Shown here: piece after piece, positions 33,030-40,242 of the stretch
How positions within the stretch are numbered: position 1 is the first letter of the stretch
How the letters are laid out: every line of letters begins with the position of its first letter
Origin: Lachnospiraceae bacterium
GTDB lineage: Bacteria > Bacillota > Clostridia > Lachnospirales > Lachnospiraceae
Assembly (NCBI GenBank): GCA_902381685.1
Contig: LR698958.1
Location: forward strand, 745,672 to 809,671
Reading direction: 5' to 3'
DNA: 64,000 nt
Made by a program: the position numbers and the translations under genes
Notes under the pieces: model-generated
Databases searched by the model: none
Told to the model about the DNA's origin: nothing
What the model saw: the letters and a program-made list of their open reading frames with translations, nothing else

Positions 33030-33216
33030 AACGAAGATAAGAGCAACGGAACAGCCGATTGCTGTTGATATAGAGGGACTATCTGCTATGTTATCTTGTG
33101 GTCGTGCTACTGCAAGAAAAATAGGAGAACAGGCAGGAGCAAAAATTGTGATAGGTCGCAGGGTTCTTTATTCCATAGAAAAGGTTAAGAAATACTTGCT
33201 ATATTTGGAAGAATAG
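33022..33216 (+). CDS. xis: Excisionase Xis
   Basis: A 64-aa winged-helix directionality factor: DIEGLSAMLSCGRATARKIG then EQAGAKIVIGRRVLYSIEKV and KKYLLYLEE match Tn916 Xis. It bends the ends of the ICE so that Int performs excision. AAGGTGTTGG precedes the ATG, weaker than the leader ORF's site. int follows after 104 bases, with a TATAAT at 33252-33257 suggesting a separate int promoter. Confidence 0.92.
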   Translation: MNKTKIRATEQPIAVDIEGLSAMLSCGRATARKIGEQAGAKIVIGRRVLYSIEKVKKYLLYLEE

Positions 33217-33320
33217 AGCGATTTTCTATTTATGTTCTCTGGCGTGTGTAGTATAATAAGAAAGGACAAAGCACGCTGTGAGAACAAGAAAAGAGGCTTT
33301 TTCAGAAAGGAATGGTTCTC

Positions 33321-34541
33321 ATGGCAATTAGTAGAAAAGACCCAAAAGGAAGAAAATTAAGAGAGGGAGAAAACTGGCGTAATGACGGAAGATACAGTTA
33401 TCGTTATACAGATGTAAGAACAGGCAAGAGATTGACAGTCTATGCACAAGATTTACCAGAGCTTCGGGAGAAAGAGAAGCAGATTGCAAAGGATATGGAA
33501 GATAACATACTGACAGACGGAGCAATCAAAAAAATGACGCTCAACACGTTATTTGAGCGTTATATGGCAACTCGTGAGCTGGCTGATACTACAAGAGTTA
33601 GTTATGTTCGTGCTTGGGAAAACAGAGTAAAAGACGAGATTGGAAATATTAAAGTTGTTCAGCTTTTACCCTCACATATTAAAGCGTATTATGCGAAACT
33701 TTCCAAAGCTGGATATGCTTATTCTACAATCAAGTATATTCATAACCTGCTTTATCCTGCATTAGAAATGGCTGTTGATGATGATATTATCCGAAAGAAC
33801 CCTGCAAAAAGTTCCATTAGCGATTATGGAAAACCAGCAGAAGAAAAAGAAGCCTTAACCGTTTCCCAACAAGAAAGGTTCATGGAATTTGTAAAACAGA
33901 GCAATGTCTATAACACCTATTACCCTATGCTTACCATAATGATTGGTACGGGGGTAAGGTGTGGGGAGCTAATCGGTCTTACATGGAAAGATGTGAACAT
34001 CAAGGCAAAGACAGTCAGCGTAGACCACCAGCTCATATATAAGAATTTAGGCGACGGTTGCAAGTTCCATATCTCTACACCGAAAACAGAGTCGGGTATT
34101 CGTATTATACCTATGACACAAGAGGTTGCAAAAGCCTTTGAGGAACAAAGGAAAATCAATTTCATGCTGGCAAAAGATAAGAGCATTGAGGTGGACGGAT
34201 ATTCGGGTTTTGTCTTTACTGCAAAATCGGGTAGACCACTTATGCCAAGTGCGGTAAATAGTGTTCTATACAACATTGTAGACGCATATAACAAAACCGA
34301 AGTAGAACGGGCAAAAAAAGAGCATAGGAAAGCAGAGCTATTACTAAAGTTTTCAGCTCATGTCATGCGTCATACCGCCTGCACCAGAATGGCAGAGTGC
34401 CGTATGGACGTAAAGGTTCTTCAATATATTATGGGACACGCCCATATAGATGTAACAATGGAAGTGTATAACCATATTGGAGAATTGGCAAGGATTGAAA
34501 ATGAGATTGCAAGGCTGGATAGCATGGCGTTAAATGCTTGA
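33321..34541 (+). CDS. int: Tyrosine integrase Int (Tn916 family)
   Basis: A 406-aa recombinase. The N-terminal arm-binding domain (residues 1-65, KDPKGRKLREGENWRNDGRY) is of the Tn916 Int type. The core-binding domain follows, then the catalytic domain with Arg in TGVRCGELIGLTW near 213, HVMRHTACTRM near 346 and Tyr in TMEVYNHIG near 383. ATG 33321 is preferred over 33312, which lies too close to GAAAGGA. The arm repeat TTGGTGTCAA in inverted form overlaps the stop codon. Confidence 0.95.
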   Translation: MAISRKDPKGRKLREGENWRNDGRYSYRYTDVRTGKRLTVYAQDLPELREKEKQIAKDMEDNILTDGAIKKMTLNTLFERYMATRELADTTRVSYVRAWENRVKDEIGNIKVVQLLPSHIKAYYAKLSKAGYAYSTIKYIHNLLYPALEMAVDDDIIRKNPAKSSISDYGKPAEEKEALTVSQQERFMEFVKQSNVYNTYYPMLTIMIGTGVRCGELIGLTWKDVNIKAKTVSVDHQLIYKNLGDGCKFHISTPKTESGIRIIPMTQEVAKAFEEQRKINFMLAKDKSIEVDGYSGFVFTAKSGRPLMPSAVNSVLYNIVDAYNKTEVERAKKEHRKAELLLKFSAHVMRHTACTRMAECRMDVKVLQYIMGHAHIDVTMEVYNHIGELARIENEIARLDSMALNA

Positions 34542-34579
34542 CACCAAAAAAATAAAAATTGGTGTCAAATTGGTGTCAA
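34538..34579 (+). repeat. Right-end integrase arm-type repeats
   Basis: TTGGTGTCAA occurs inverted at 34538-34547 and directly at 34559-34568 and 34570-34579 (11-base spacing). The left end holds two direct copies. These are the expected arm sites for Int; the ICE then ends about 100 bases further, at about 34675-34678. Confidence 0.75.
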
Positions 34580-34675
34580 AATCGAAAAAATCACAATTTT
34601 AACAGAGAAAAGATACTGCAAACCATTGATTTTACTGGGGTTGCAAAAAAATATAAAAAATATTAGCACTCACCT

Positions 34676-34744
34676 ATTGATAATATTAAAATAACAATTA
34701 ACTCTTACAGTTACACAATTATTACAGCACACATAATTAAATAA
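34676..34744 (+). pseudogene. DUF3781 gene, 3' part, beyond the ICE
   Basis: The frame reads IDNIKITINSYSYTIITAHI, then IK and TAA (34742-34744), the C-terminus of DUF3781 proteins. It continues exactly where the fragment at 11430-11609 breaks off (its last codons read CEI). This defines the right ICE junction and the original target. Confidence 0.85.
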
Positions 34745-34757
34745 TTTCAGTTTCATA

Positions 34758-34808
34758 TTTACTTTTTTCCGTATAAGAAGTATAATATAGTTAGTTCAAA
34801 CTAACTAT
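34758..34808 (+). promoter_or_regulatory. Promoter and palindromic operator of the ZIP transporter
   Basis: TTTACT (34758-34763) and TATAAT (34781-34786) are 17 bases apart. Directly after the -10 box is the perfect dyad ATAGTTAGTT-CA-AACTAACTAT (34787-34808). The TTAGTT..AACTAA core resembles operators of DtxR/MntR-type metal regulators, so the transporter is probably repressed by a metal-loaded regulator. Confidence 0.6.
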
Positions 34809-34933
34809 CGGCGGGGAGTTTTGCATCTATACAAGTGGTTAGACTTAGGATTGACTGCTTTTCAGTAGAAAGATACCCTGTTTTAGTTGTGAAAGAAATT
34901 TGTGATGAATATTTTGATTGAAAGGAAGAAAAA

Positions 34934-35722
34934 ATGACGGGTAATATATGGGTTGGAATTTTAATTCCGTTTTTAGGTACAACATTAGGAGCCGGTTGTG
35001 TATTTTTCTTAAAAAGAGATTTGAGACCGATAGTGCAGAAATCTTTATTAGGATTCGCTTCAGGTGTTATGGTAGCTGCGTCTGTGTGGTCATTACTGAT
35101 TCCGGCGCTTGACATGGCAGAAAAAACACTGGGAAAGATGTCAATTATTCCGGCATCAACAGGATTTTTATTGGGAATAGGATTTTTACTGTTATTGGAT
35201 CGGTTGATTCCACATCTGCACTTAGGAGAAGATAAGCCGGAAGGGATGTCGAAGAAATTAAAGAAAACAACTATGCTCATACTTGCTGTCACTTTGCATA
35301 ATATTCCGGAGGGAATGGCAGTAGGAGCTGTTTTTGCCGGAATCGTTAGCAAAGATGCAGAGATTACACTGATGGGTGCGTTTGCATTGTCGATAGGGAT
35401 CGCTATTCAAAATTTCCCGGAAGGAGCAATTATATCCATACCGTTAAGAAGTGAAACAAATATGAATAAGGGAAAAGCGTTCACACTTGGAGCGCTTTCC
35501 GGAATTGTTGAACCGATTGCGGCTGTATGTATGTTTTTTCTTGCGGATATGCTGGAATCGATTTTACCGTATATTTTATCTTTTGCAGCAGGGGCAATGA
35601 TTTATGTTGTAATAGAGGAATTGATTCCGGAAACGACGGAAGGAGAGCATTCAAACAGCGGAACAGTTGGATTTGCACTTGGATTTGTGCTTATGATGAT
35701 TATGGACGTGACTCTAGGTTAA
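34934..35722 (+). CDS. ZIP family divalent metal transporter
   Basis: A 262-aa membrane protein with about eight hydrophobic helices. Helix 4 carries LHNIPEGMAVGAVF and helix 5 IQNFPEGAIISIPLRSET, the metal-binding H-N-x-P-E-G and N-x-P-E-G signatures of ZIP importers. A His/acid loop precedes them (DRLIPHLHLGEDKP). It imports Zn2+, Fe2+ or Mn2+ into the cytoplasm. AAAGGAAG precedes ATG 34934. The leader contains a dyad operator at 34787-34808. Confidence 0.92.
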   Translation: MTGNIWVGILIPFLGTTLGAGCVFFLKRDLRPIVQKSLLGFASGVMVAASVWSLLIPALDMAEKTLGKMSIIPASTGFLLGIGFLLLLDRLIPHLHLGEDKPEGMSKKLKKTTMLILAVTLHNIPEGMAVGAVFAGIVSKDAEITLMGAFALSIGIAIQNFPEGAIISIPLRSETNMNKGKAFTLGALSGIVEPIAAVCMFFLADMLESILPYILSFAAGAMIYVVIEELIPETTEGEHSNSGTVGFALGFVLMMIMDVTLG

Positions 35723-35815
35723 ATGAAAAAGAGGGGAGTTTCCCAAACAAAAGGATATTTCGTATGGTATACTGAAAAAAATAGACAAAATTAGAAATTG
35801 TAAGGAGTGCTGTTT

Positions 35816-36301
35816 ATGATAAGAACTATTATATTTGCTGTATTCGTTGTCCCTGTTATTTCTCTCGTGTTAGATAAGACACAAAAAGCGACTAAAAAAG
35901 AAAAATTCACAAATACTGTTTTTGTATCACACGCCTATCAAACAGTATGTCATGTTTGTTCATTGATAATGGTAGGAATTGCACTAGTTTTGGGATTTTT
36001 CATGGGATTTGACAATACTATTGGACACTCTGTTGTTTTTGCTATTTTTGTTCTATTGATTGAATTTTGTGCATGGTCTTTAAAAAGACATAAGGTAGTA
36101 ATTGACGGTAATAATTTACGCATTACTCCTGCGGTTGGAAGGACAAGAGAAATTTCATTTAATGATATTTCACATTGCATAGAAAAAGAGCAAATAGGAT
36201 TAAAAATATTTGTTGGAAACAAAAAAATCTGTACAGTTTCTTGTGACTGTGTTGGGTATAAAGAATTTCTTGAAATGTTAAAAGAGAGAAACTTATTCTA
36301 A
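35816..36301 (+). CDS. Two-helix membrane protein with PH-like C-terminal domain
   Basis: A 161-aa protein with hydrophobic segments at about 3-20, 45-68 and 72-90, then a C-terminal beta-rich region (VIDGNNLRITPAVGRTREIS, FNDISHCIEKEQIGLKIFVG) that resembles bacterial PH-like domains of membrane proteins. ATG 35816 is chosen since AGGAG lies 8 bases upstream; an in-frame GTG at 35807 overlaps that site. No functional annotation recalled. The following region contains a Fur-box-like dyad and a terminator. Confidence 0.6.
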   Translation: MIRTIIFAVFVVPVISLVLDKTQKATKKEKFTNTVFVSHAYQTVCHVCSLIMVGIALVLGFFMGFDNTIGHSVVFAIFVLLIEFCAWSLKRHKVVIDGNNLRITPAVGRTREISFNDISHCIEKEQIGLKIFVGNKKICTVSCDCVGYKEFLEMLKERNLF

Positions 36302-36343
36302 TAATAAGGATATGAAAAAAGTAAAAATATAATCTATGTGAGG

Positions 36344-36358
36344 AATGATAATCATTAT
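36344..36358 (+). promoter_or_regulatory. Fur-box-like dyad
   Basis: AATGATAATCATTAT matches 15 contiguous bases of the classical 19-base Fur box and 13 of 15 of the Bacillus 7-1-7 form. A TATAAT lies just upstream at 36328-36333. A short ORF (ATG 36357, 46 codons, begins MLWGTIIWDILYHIECMRF) follows but runs through the terminator at 36431. The controlled gene is not clear. Confidence 0.5.
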
Positions 36359-36430
36359 GCTTTGGGGAACAATTATCTGGGATATTTTATATCATATTGA
36401 GTGTATGCGTTTTTATAATTCCTTACATAT

Positions 36431-36460
36431 AAAGCAGTTAGGATTAACTGCTTTTTTTAT
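36431..36460 (+). terminator. Terminator before the 36546 gene
   Basis: AAAGCAGTT (36431-36439) pairs with AACTGCTTT (36446-36454), loop AGGATT, followed by a run of seven T residues (36452-36458). Sequence resembles the ICE terminator at 16561. Confidence 0.85.
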
Positions 36461-36545
36461 ACCAGGGAAAGAAATGACAAAGCTTATAACAGCATGATAT
36501 AATGAAGGTAAAAACAAATTTGAAATTTTGCAGGAGGTGTCATCA

Positions 36546-37449
36546 ATGAAGAAAACAATAAAAATTAAGCCTATTTTAATTTTTACTATTATATTTTGTA
36601 TATGTGCCGGCGGTATTTTATATGCATATATTGGCAATCGTCCTAAACCTGCGAATGTAACACAAGTCGAAAACGCACTTGCAGAACAAGGTTTTCAAGC
36701 ATTTAATATTACGGACAATGCGCAAAACAATTTCCCCAATATGGGATTAGAAAATTGTATTATTGCAGAACAAGATGATTTGTACTTCGAATTTTACCAA
36801 TTCGATAATGTTAAAAGTGCAAGAAAAGTTTATACACAGGCATATAATAAAATTATTGGAAACAGAACTACTCAAAGAGTGGAATTTGACGAAAGAAAAC
36901 TAAATTATCGTGTTTATATTTTAGATGTAGAAACAGATTATTATATTGCTATGTATGCTGAAAATACGGCAGTATATGCTTATTGTGATTCTGAGAATTC
37001 AAGTAAAATAAATGGAGTCCTTAATTCTTTGGATTATATAGATACTGGAAATACTGATTGGAATTCAGAAACACCATTTGATAATATTTTTCGAGTTCTT
37101 GCTTATGCTTTATGTATTTCGGTTATGTATATTACTCGAATATGGATATGGCCTGTAGTTTATAAATCTGCGGGTGTGACACGCAAAAAGGCTTTGGAAT
37201 TAGGTGATGACCGTAAAGAGATTATTCCGAAACTTATTCAATGCTCAAAAGCGCCGAAACAGACAAAATTATTTGCTTTAATTCAACTATATATCATTAC
37301 CGGCTTATACTGCTGTAATATTAGCAATAATAAGTTGTTTCACAGATAAATTTGAAAATATACTTGATGCTTTTGGACTTGCAATTCCGATGGTTATGTT
37401 TGTCTGTGCTTTGATTTTTAGAATGATTGATAAACGAATGAGTAAGTAA
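36546..37449 (+). pseudogene. Membrane protein gene with a frameshift near 37280
   Basis: ATG 36546 follows GGAGGTG. The first frame gives an N-terminal helix (IKPILIFTIIFCICAGGILY), an extracellular alpha/beta part (GLENCIIAEQDDLYFEFYQF, TDYYIAMYAENTAVYAYC) and a second helix (VLAYALCISVMYITRIWIW), then ends at 37349 with an implausible tail. From 37282 the next frame continues as FNYISLPAYTAVILAIISCF and AFGLAIPMVMFVCALIFRM and stops at 37449. Removing one A at 37280-37281 restores a coherent protein of about 300 residues. Family unknown. It is either a recent pseudogene or a sequencing error. Confidence 0.6.
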
Positions 37450-37503
37450 AGATTGTTGATGAAATTAATATTAATAAAATTGAATTTGACGGAGGTGTTA
37501 AAA

Positions 37504-38097
37504 ATTAAATCATTTCTCGAAAAGGTTAGGAGTCCCAAAAAAGATATTCCACCAAATAAGCAGATAGCTGAAACAGCAGGAATAATCCTATTTGGGTTTG
37601 CACTTGGTGTTTTACAGAAATGGCTGGATAGTACAACTGCAAATGCGTTCCCATCGGTAATACAGCAACTGGATATCAGCAACTATTTTGGACGATTGGC
37701 AATATGGATCTTGTTGGTAACGATAATTTCTGTGTATGCCAAATCTCCATTGAGAACTGCTATTAACACGTTCTTTTTCTTTGTAAGTATGTTGGCGGGA
37801 TACTATCTTTACTGCAATTACATTTTGGGCTTCTTGCCAAAAACATACATGATGATATGGATTGCAATTTCTTTTGCTTCATTCTTTATGGCGTACATAT
37901 GTTGGTATGCAAAAGGAGAAGGTGTTATTGCGATATTCATATCAAGCATGATTATGGGGGCTTTACTTGCACAGGCAATTAATCTTAATATTACCCAAGG
38001 GGTTTATGTATATCACATTATGGAGGTGCTTACATGGATAATCGGTGTAATACTCTTGAGAAGGAATGGTCCTATGTCAAGATTTAGTACAAGTTAA
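37504..38097 (+). CDS. Polytopic membrane protein, unknown family
   Basis: A protein of about 197 residues with five or six helices (AGIILFGFALGVL, LAIWILLVTIISVY, TFFFFVSMLAGYYL, MIWIAISFASFFMAYICWY, VIAIFISSMIMGALLAQ). The start is puzzling: GGAGGTG (37491-37497) is ideally spaced for codon 37504, which is ATT (KIKSFLEKV would follow), not ATG. An ATG at 37459 or TTG at 37453 is in frame but lacks a ribosome site. An IS3-family element inserted three codons before the original stop, replacing the last residues IF with STS. Confidence 0.55.
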   Translation: MKSFLEKVRSPKKDIPPNKQIAETAGIILFGFALGVLQKWLDSTTANAFPSVIQQLDISNYFGRLAIWILLVTIISVYAKSPLRTAINTFFFFVSMLAGYYLYCNYILGFLPKTYMMIWIAISFASFFMAYICWYAKGEGVIAIFISSMIMGALLAQAINLNITQGVYVYHIMEVLTWIIGVILLRRNGPMSRFSTS

Positions 38098-38103
38098 AAT
38101 GAG
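38086..38103 (+). repeat. IS terminal inverted repeat, left
   Basis: AGTACAAGTTAAAATGAG, which pairs with 39372-39389 with one mismatch. Preceded by the target duplication ATTT at 38082-38085. Confidence 0.85.
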
Positions 38104-38115
38104 GTTTTCCTCATC

Positions 38116-39030
38116 TTAACCTGCCAACTGCAATTCGTCTTGTTGAAGCCTACGATACAGTTCTTCATAATCGTTTGGTGACATATAATCACAGTGACTA
38201 TGAATTCGTTTCGTATTGTAGAACGCTTCCAAATATTCAAAAATCAAACGATATGCATGGTCATAATCTCGAATCTTAAACCGATTCAGCCATTCTCTCT
38301 TAATCAGGGAATGGAATGATTCAATACATGCGTTATCCCATGGATATGACTTTTTAGAATAACTACACTGCATGGTTGCGGTTACACGTTTGTATTCTTT
38401 TGATACATACTGGCTTCCCCGGTCTGAATGCAGAATTAAAGGCTTATCGATATTGCGTCTTGCTTTGGCTTTCTTTATTGTTTCAATCACGCAGGATACC
38501 TCCAATGTTTTGGAAAGTGTCCAGGCAATGATTTTTCTGGAATATAAGTCCATGATACTGGTCAGATAAACAAATCCGTCTATCGTCCAGATATAAGTGA
38601 TATCAGAACACCAAACAGCATTTGGACGTTCTGGATTAAACTGTTCATCAAGGATATTTTTTAATTCGCTGCTGAAGTCAGAATCTTTGGTTGTGATCGT
38701 CCATGGCTTGACCCACTGGGCTTTGATGCCCATTTGCTTCATATACTTACCAACAGTACGTTCGGAGATGATTTCTCCTGATTTACGCAATTCCCTGGTA
38801 ATTTTAGGGGCACCATAATTCTGTTTAGATTCATCATATATATCCTTGATTTTAGCTTTTACGGCTTCACGTCTTTTTTCTGTATTAGAAGGAACACGTT
38901 TTAGCCACGCATGATAACCAGAACGAGAAACGCCAAGATGTTTCAACATTCCGGAGACAGAAACCCGGCGTTTTGCCTTATGGGCAGTTTCTGCCATCTC
39001 CGTAACTTCGAGATAAATGGCTTCCGTCAT
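38116..39030 (-). CDS. IS3-family transposase OrfB (DDE integrase core)
   Basis: A 304-aa protein with an HTH_21-type N-terminus (VSVSGMLKHLGVSRSGYHAW; AKIKDIYDESKQNYGAPKIT) and the DDE catalytic core: Asp in VWCSDITYIWTIDGFVYL, Asp in LILHSDRGSQYVS and Glu in PWDNACIESFHSLIKREW, with the K/R after the Glu. It catalyses strand cleavage and joining as an OrfAB fusion made by -1 frameshifting; its own ATG overlaps the orfA stop (ATGA). Confidence 0.95.
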   Translation of the reverse strand: MTEAIYLEVTEMAETAHKAKRRVSVSGMLKHLGVSRSGYHAWLKRVPSNTEKRREAVKAKIKDIYDESKQNYGAPKITRELRKSGEIISERTVGKYMKQMGIKAQWVKPWTITTKDSDFSSELKNILDEQFNPERPNAVWCSDITYIWTIDGFVYLTSIMDLYSRKIIAWTLSKTLEVSCVIETIKKAKARRNIDKPLILHSDRGSQYVSKEYKRVTATMQCSYSKKSYPWDNACIESFHSLIKREWLNRFKIRDYDHAYRLIFEYLEAFYNTKRIHSHCDYMSPNDYEELYRRLQQDELQLAG

Positions 39031-39311
39031 TTTCCCAGAATGTTGATTGCTTTTTTTAATACTTCAAGGGCATCCTGTGCATCTCGTAATTCTCGTTTTA
39101 ATCGTGCGATTTCTTTTGCTTCATCAGAAGCATAGTTACCGGAACCACGGCTTTCAATATCACCTGTTTCACGCAGTTCTTTCTGCCAGCGTGATAAAGT
39201 CTGCTGACTGATTCCTAAGTTTGTAGCACAGCCCTGCAGTCCTAAGTTCTTGTGATCATGATAATACTGGACTGCATCCAACTTAAATTGTTTGTCATAG
39301 TGCTTTGCCAT
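39027..39311 (-). CDS. IS3-family transposase OrfA (HTH)
   Basis: A 94-aa protein: HTH_Tnp_1 domain (FKLDAVQYYHDHKNLGLQGC, LGISQQTLSRWQKEL) and a C-terminal leucine-zipper-like coiled coil (EIARLKRELRDAQDALEVLK). Near its 3' end the mRNA reads TTA-AAA-AAA-GCA. A -1 slip there gives SNQHSGK and reads directly into OrfB, as in other IS3 elements. Confidence 0.93.
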   Translation of the reverse strand: MAKHYDKQFKLDAVQYYHDHKNLGLQGCATNLGISQQTLSRWQKELRETGDIESRGSGNYASDEAKEIARLKRELRDAQDALEVLKKAINILGK

Positions 39312-39371
39312 AATGAGATCCTCCTTCAGTGCGGTACCTACATTGTACCATAATTTTTCTTATAAGGAATT

Positions 39372-39389
39372 CTCATTTTGACTTGTACT
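39372..39389 (-). repeat. IS terminal inverted repeat, right
   Basis: On the - strand it reads AGTACAAGTCAAAATGAG. Followed by the target duplication ATTT at 39390-39393. Confidence 0.85.
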
Positions 39390-39414
39390 ATTTATATTCT
39401 AACACCAGAAACCG

Positions 39415-39492
39415 AAAGAGTATGCTGTCGTAATTGTATTATCCGTTGTGATTGCATTTGTTTATCAACTTGTTGTGCCGCATTGGGGATAA
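39415..39492 (+). pseudogene. Fragment of a membrane protein C-terminus
   Basis: A frame without a start reads KEYAVVIVLSVVIAFVYQLV, then VPHWG and TAA: a final transmembrane helix and short tail. It has no upstream partner in the window and is a remnant. Rest of 39394-39560 shows nothing else. Confidence 0.35.
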
Positions 39493-39560
39493 AGGTAACT
39501 TCCAGTTTATAGGCGAGTGATAGAATTTTTTCAAACAACCTCATTGCATAGGTATGATAT

Positions 39561-39824
39561 ATGCCAAAATTTCAAATCATTACAGGTCAGAAAAGCATTG
39601 AAAAATATGAAAGTGATTACCGTTGGGAATATACGAGAATACTTGCAAAATTGAGTGGCGCAGATTTTACAGAACCGATTACAGCAGGAATTTTCGTTTC
39701 TATTGTGGCGTGGGCGAGTTATCAACGTTTAGAAGAAGAGGGACACACCGTTATTCAAAAAGGGCGTAAAAATATACGGTACTATGTAAAGGACTATGAA
39801 AATTCCCTATTTGATTTGAAGTAG
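39561..39824 (+). CDS. Hypothetical 87-aa protein
   Basis: A soluble, charged protein (MPKFQIITGQKSIEKYESDY, RWEYTRILAKLSGADFTEPI, LEEEGHTVIQKGRKNIRYYV). No family recognised. The ribosome binding site is poor, and flanking DNA is fragmentary, so it may be part of a decayed element. The frame is free of internal stops. Confidence 0.4.
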   Translation: MPKFQIITGQKSIEKYESDYRWEYTRILAKLSGADFTEPITAGIFVSIVAWASYQRLEEEGHTVIQKGRKNIRYYVKDYENSLFDLK

Positions 39825-39858
39825 GTGAATCCTAGTTTATGTCTTTTACACAGGCGGA

Positions 39859-40041
39859 GTGAACCAGCCTGTGGCGAACGATTATCAAGCCCCGTTATCT
39901 AACAAAAAGTACCGATTTCACATAGGCAATTATCAGTACACGGTAGTGATAAAAATGGTACAGGCATTAGACAGGAAAAAACCAACCATGATACTAAAAG
40001 GTATGATTGAGCAGGCAGAACTCAAAGACAAGGTGGATTGA
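39859..40041 (+). CDS. Short ORF resembling mobile-element DNA
   Basis: A 60-codon frame with GTG start (MNQPVANDYQAPLSNKKYRF, HIGNYQYTVVIKMVQALDRK, later MILKGMIEQAELKDKVD). The layout (short Tyr-rich beta strands then a basic helix) recalls TnpW-like proteins of clostridial transposons, but the resemblance is weak. GC content is higher than adjacent chromosomal DNA. Probably a remnant. Confidence 0.3.
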   Translation: MNQPVANDYQAPLSNKKYRFHIGNYQYTVVIKMVQALDRKKPTMILKGMIEQAELKDKVD

Positions 40042-40242
40042 GTTAATCAAAGGATAAATCTTCATTCACGAAGCAACAACGAATGAGGATAACGAAAGAA
40101 TACAGGAAATTATGATATGCTTTCCTCTTTTTAAGATAGAAATATTTTCAAAAAGGTGTATTATCCGGAAAAAAAGATGTTAGAATGTATTTAAGATAAG
40201 CCATACCCGTAAAAATAATTTGGAAAGTGAGGAGGTTATTTT

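Larger units (their letters stand above)
11610..34678 (+). mobile_element. Tn916-family integrative and conjugative element, about 23.07 kb
   Basis: Boundaries are set by the split DUF3781 gene: host sequence ends with GAAATTG at 11604-11610 and resumes with ATTGATAAT at 34676, so both ends share ATTG and the exact crossover is uncertain by a few bases. Gene content and order follow Tn916: YdcP pair, TcpA, oriT, MobT, ArdA, TcpE, VirB4-like, VirB6-like, NlpC/P60, TcpC, then regulation genes, xis and int at the right end. Additions relative to Tn916 are the VaFE adhesin at the left end, a membrane protein-XRE pair, a 221-aa cargo gene, and a TetR-ABC unit instead of tetM. Two small lesions (19402-19574, ardA) do not touch the core transfer genes, so it may still be mobile. 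Confidence 0.93.
38086..39389 (-). mobile_element. IS3-family insertion sequence, 1304 bp
   Basis: Terminal inverted repeats of 18 bases (38086-38103 and 39372-39389) match at 17 positions (AGTACAAGTYAAAATGAG). They are flanked by the 4-base direct repeat ATTT (38082-38085, 39390-39393). Inside are orfA and orfB on the - strand with an A7 slippery stretch. It looks complete and possibly active. Confidence 0.9.

Noticed and set aside
35816-37449. Two membrane genes considered as an ABC or toxin-immunity pair
   Set aside because: A terminator separates them and no family motif supports joint function.
40140-40242. Per-box-like site before rubrerythrin (TTAGAATGTATTTAA)
   Set aside because: Only about 10 of 14 positions fit the consensus and the second half-site is poor.
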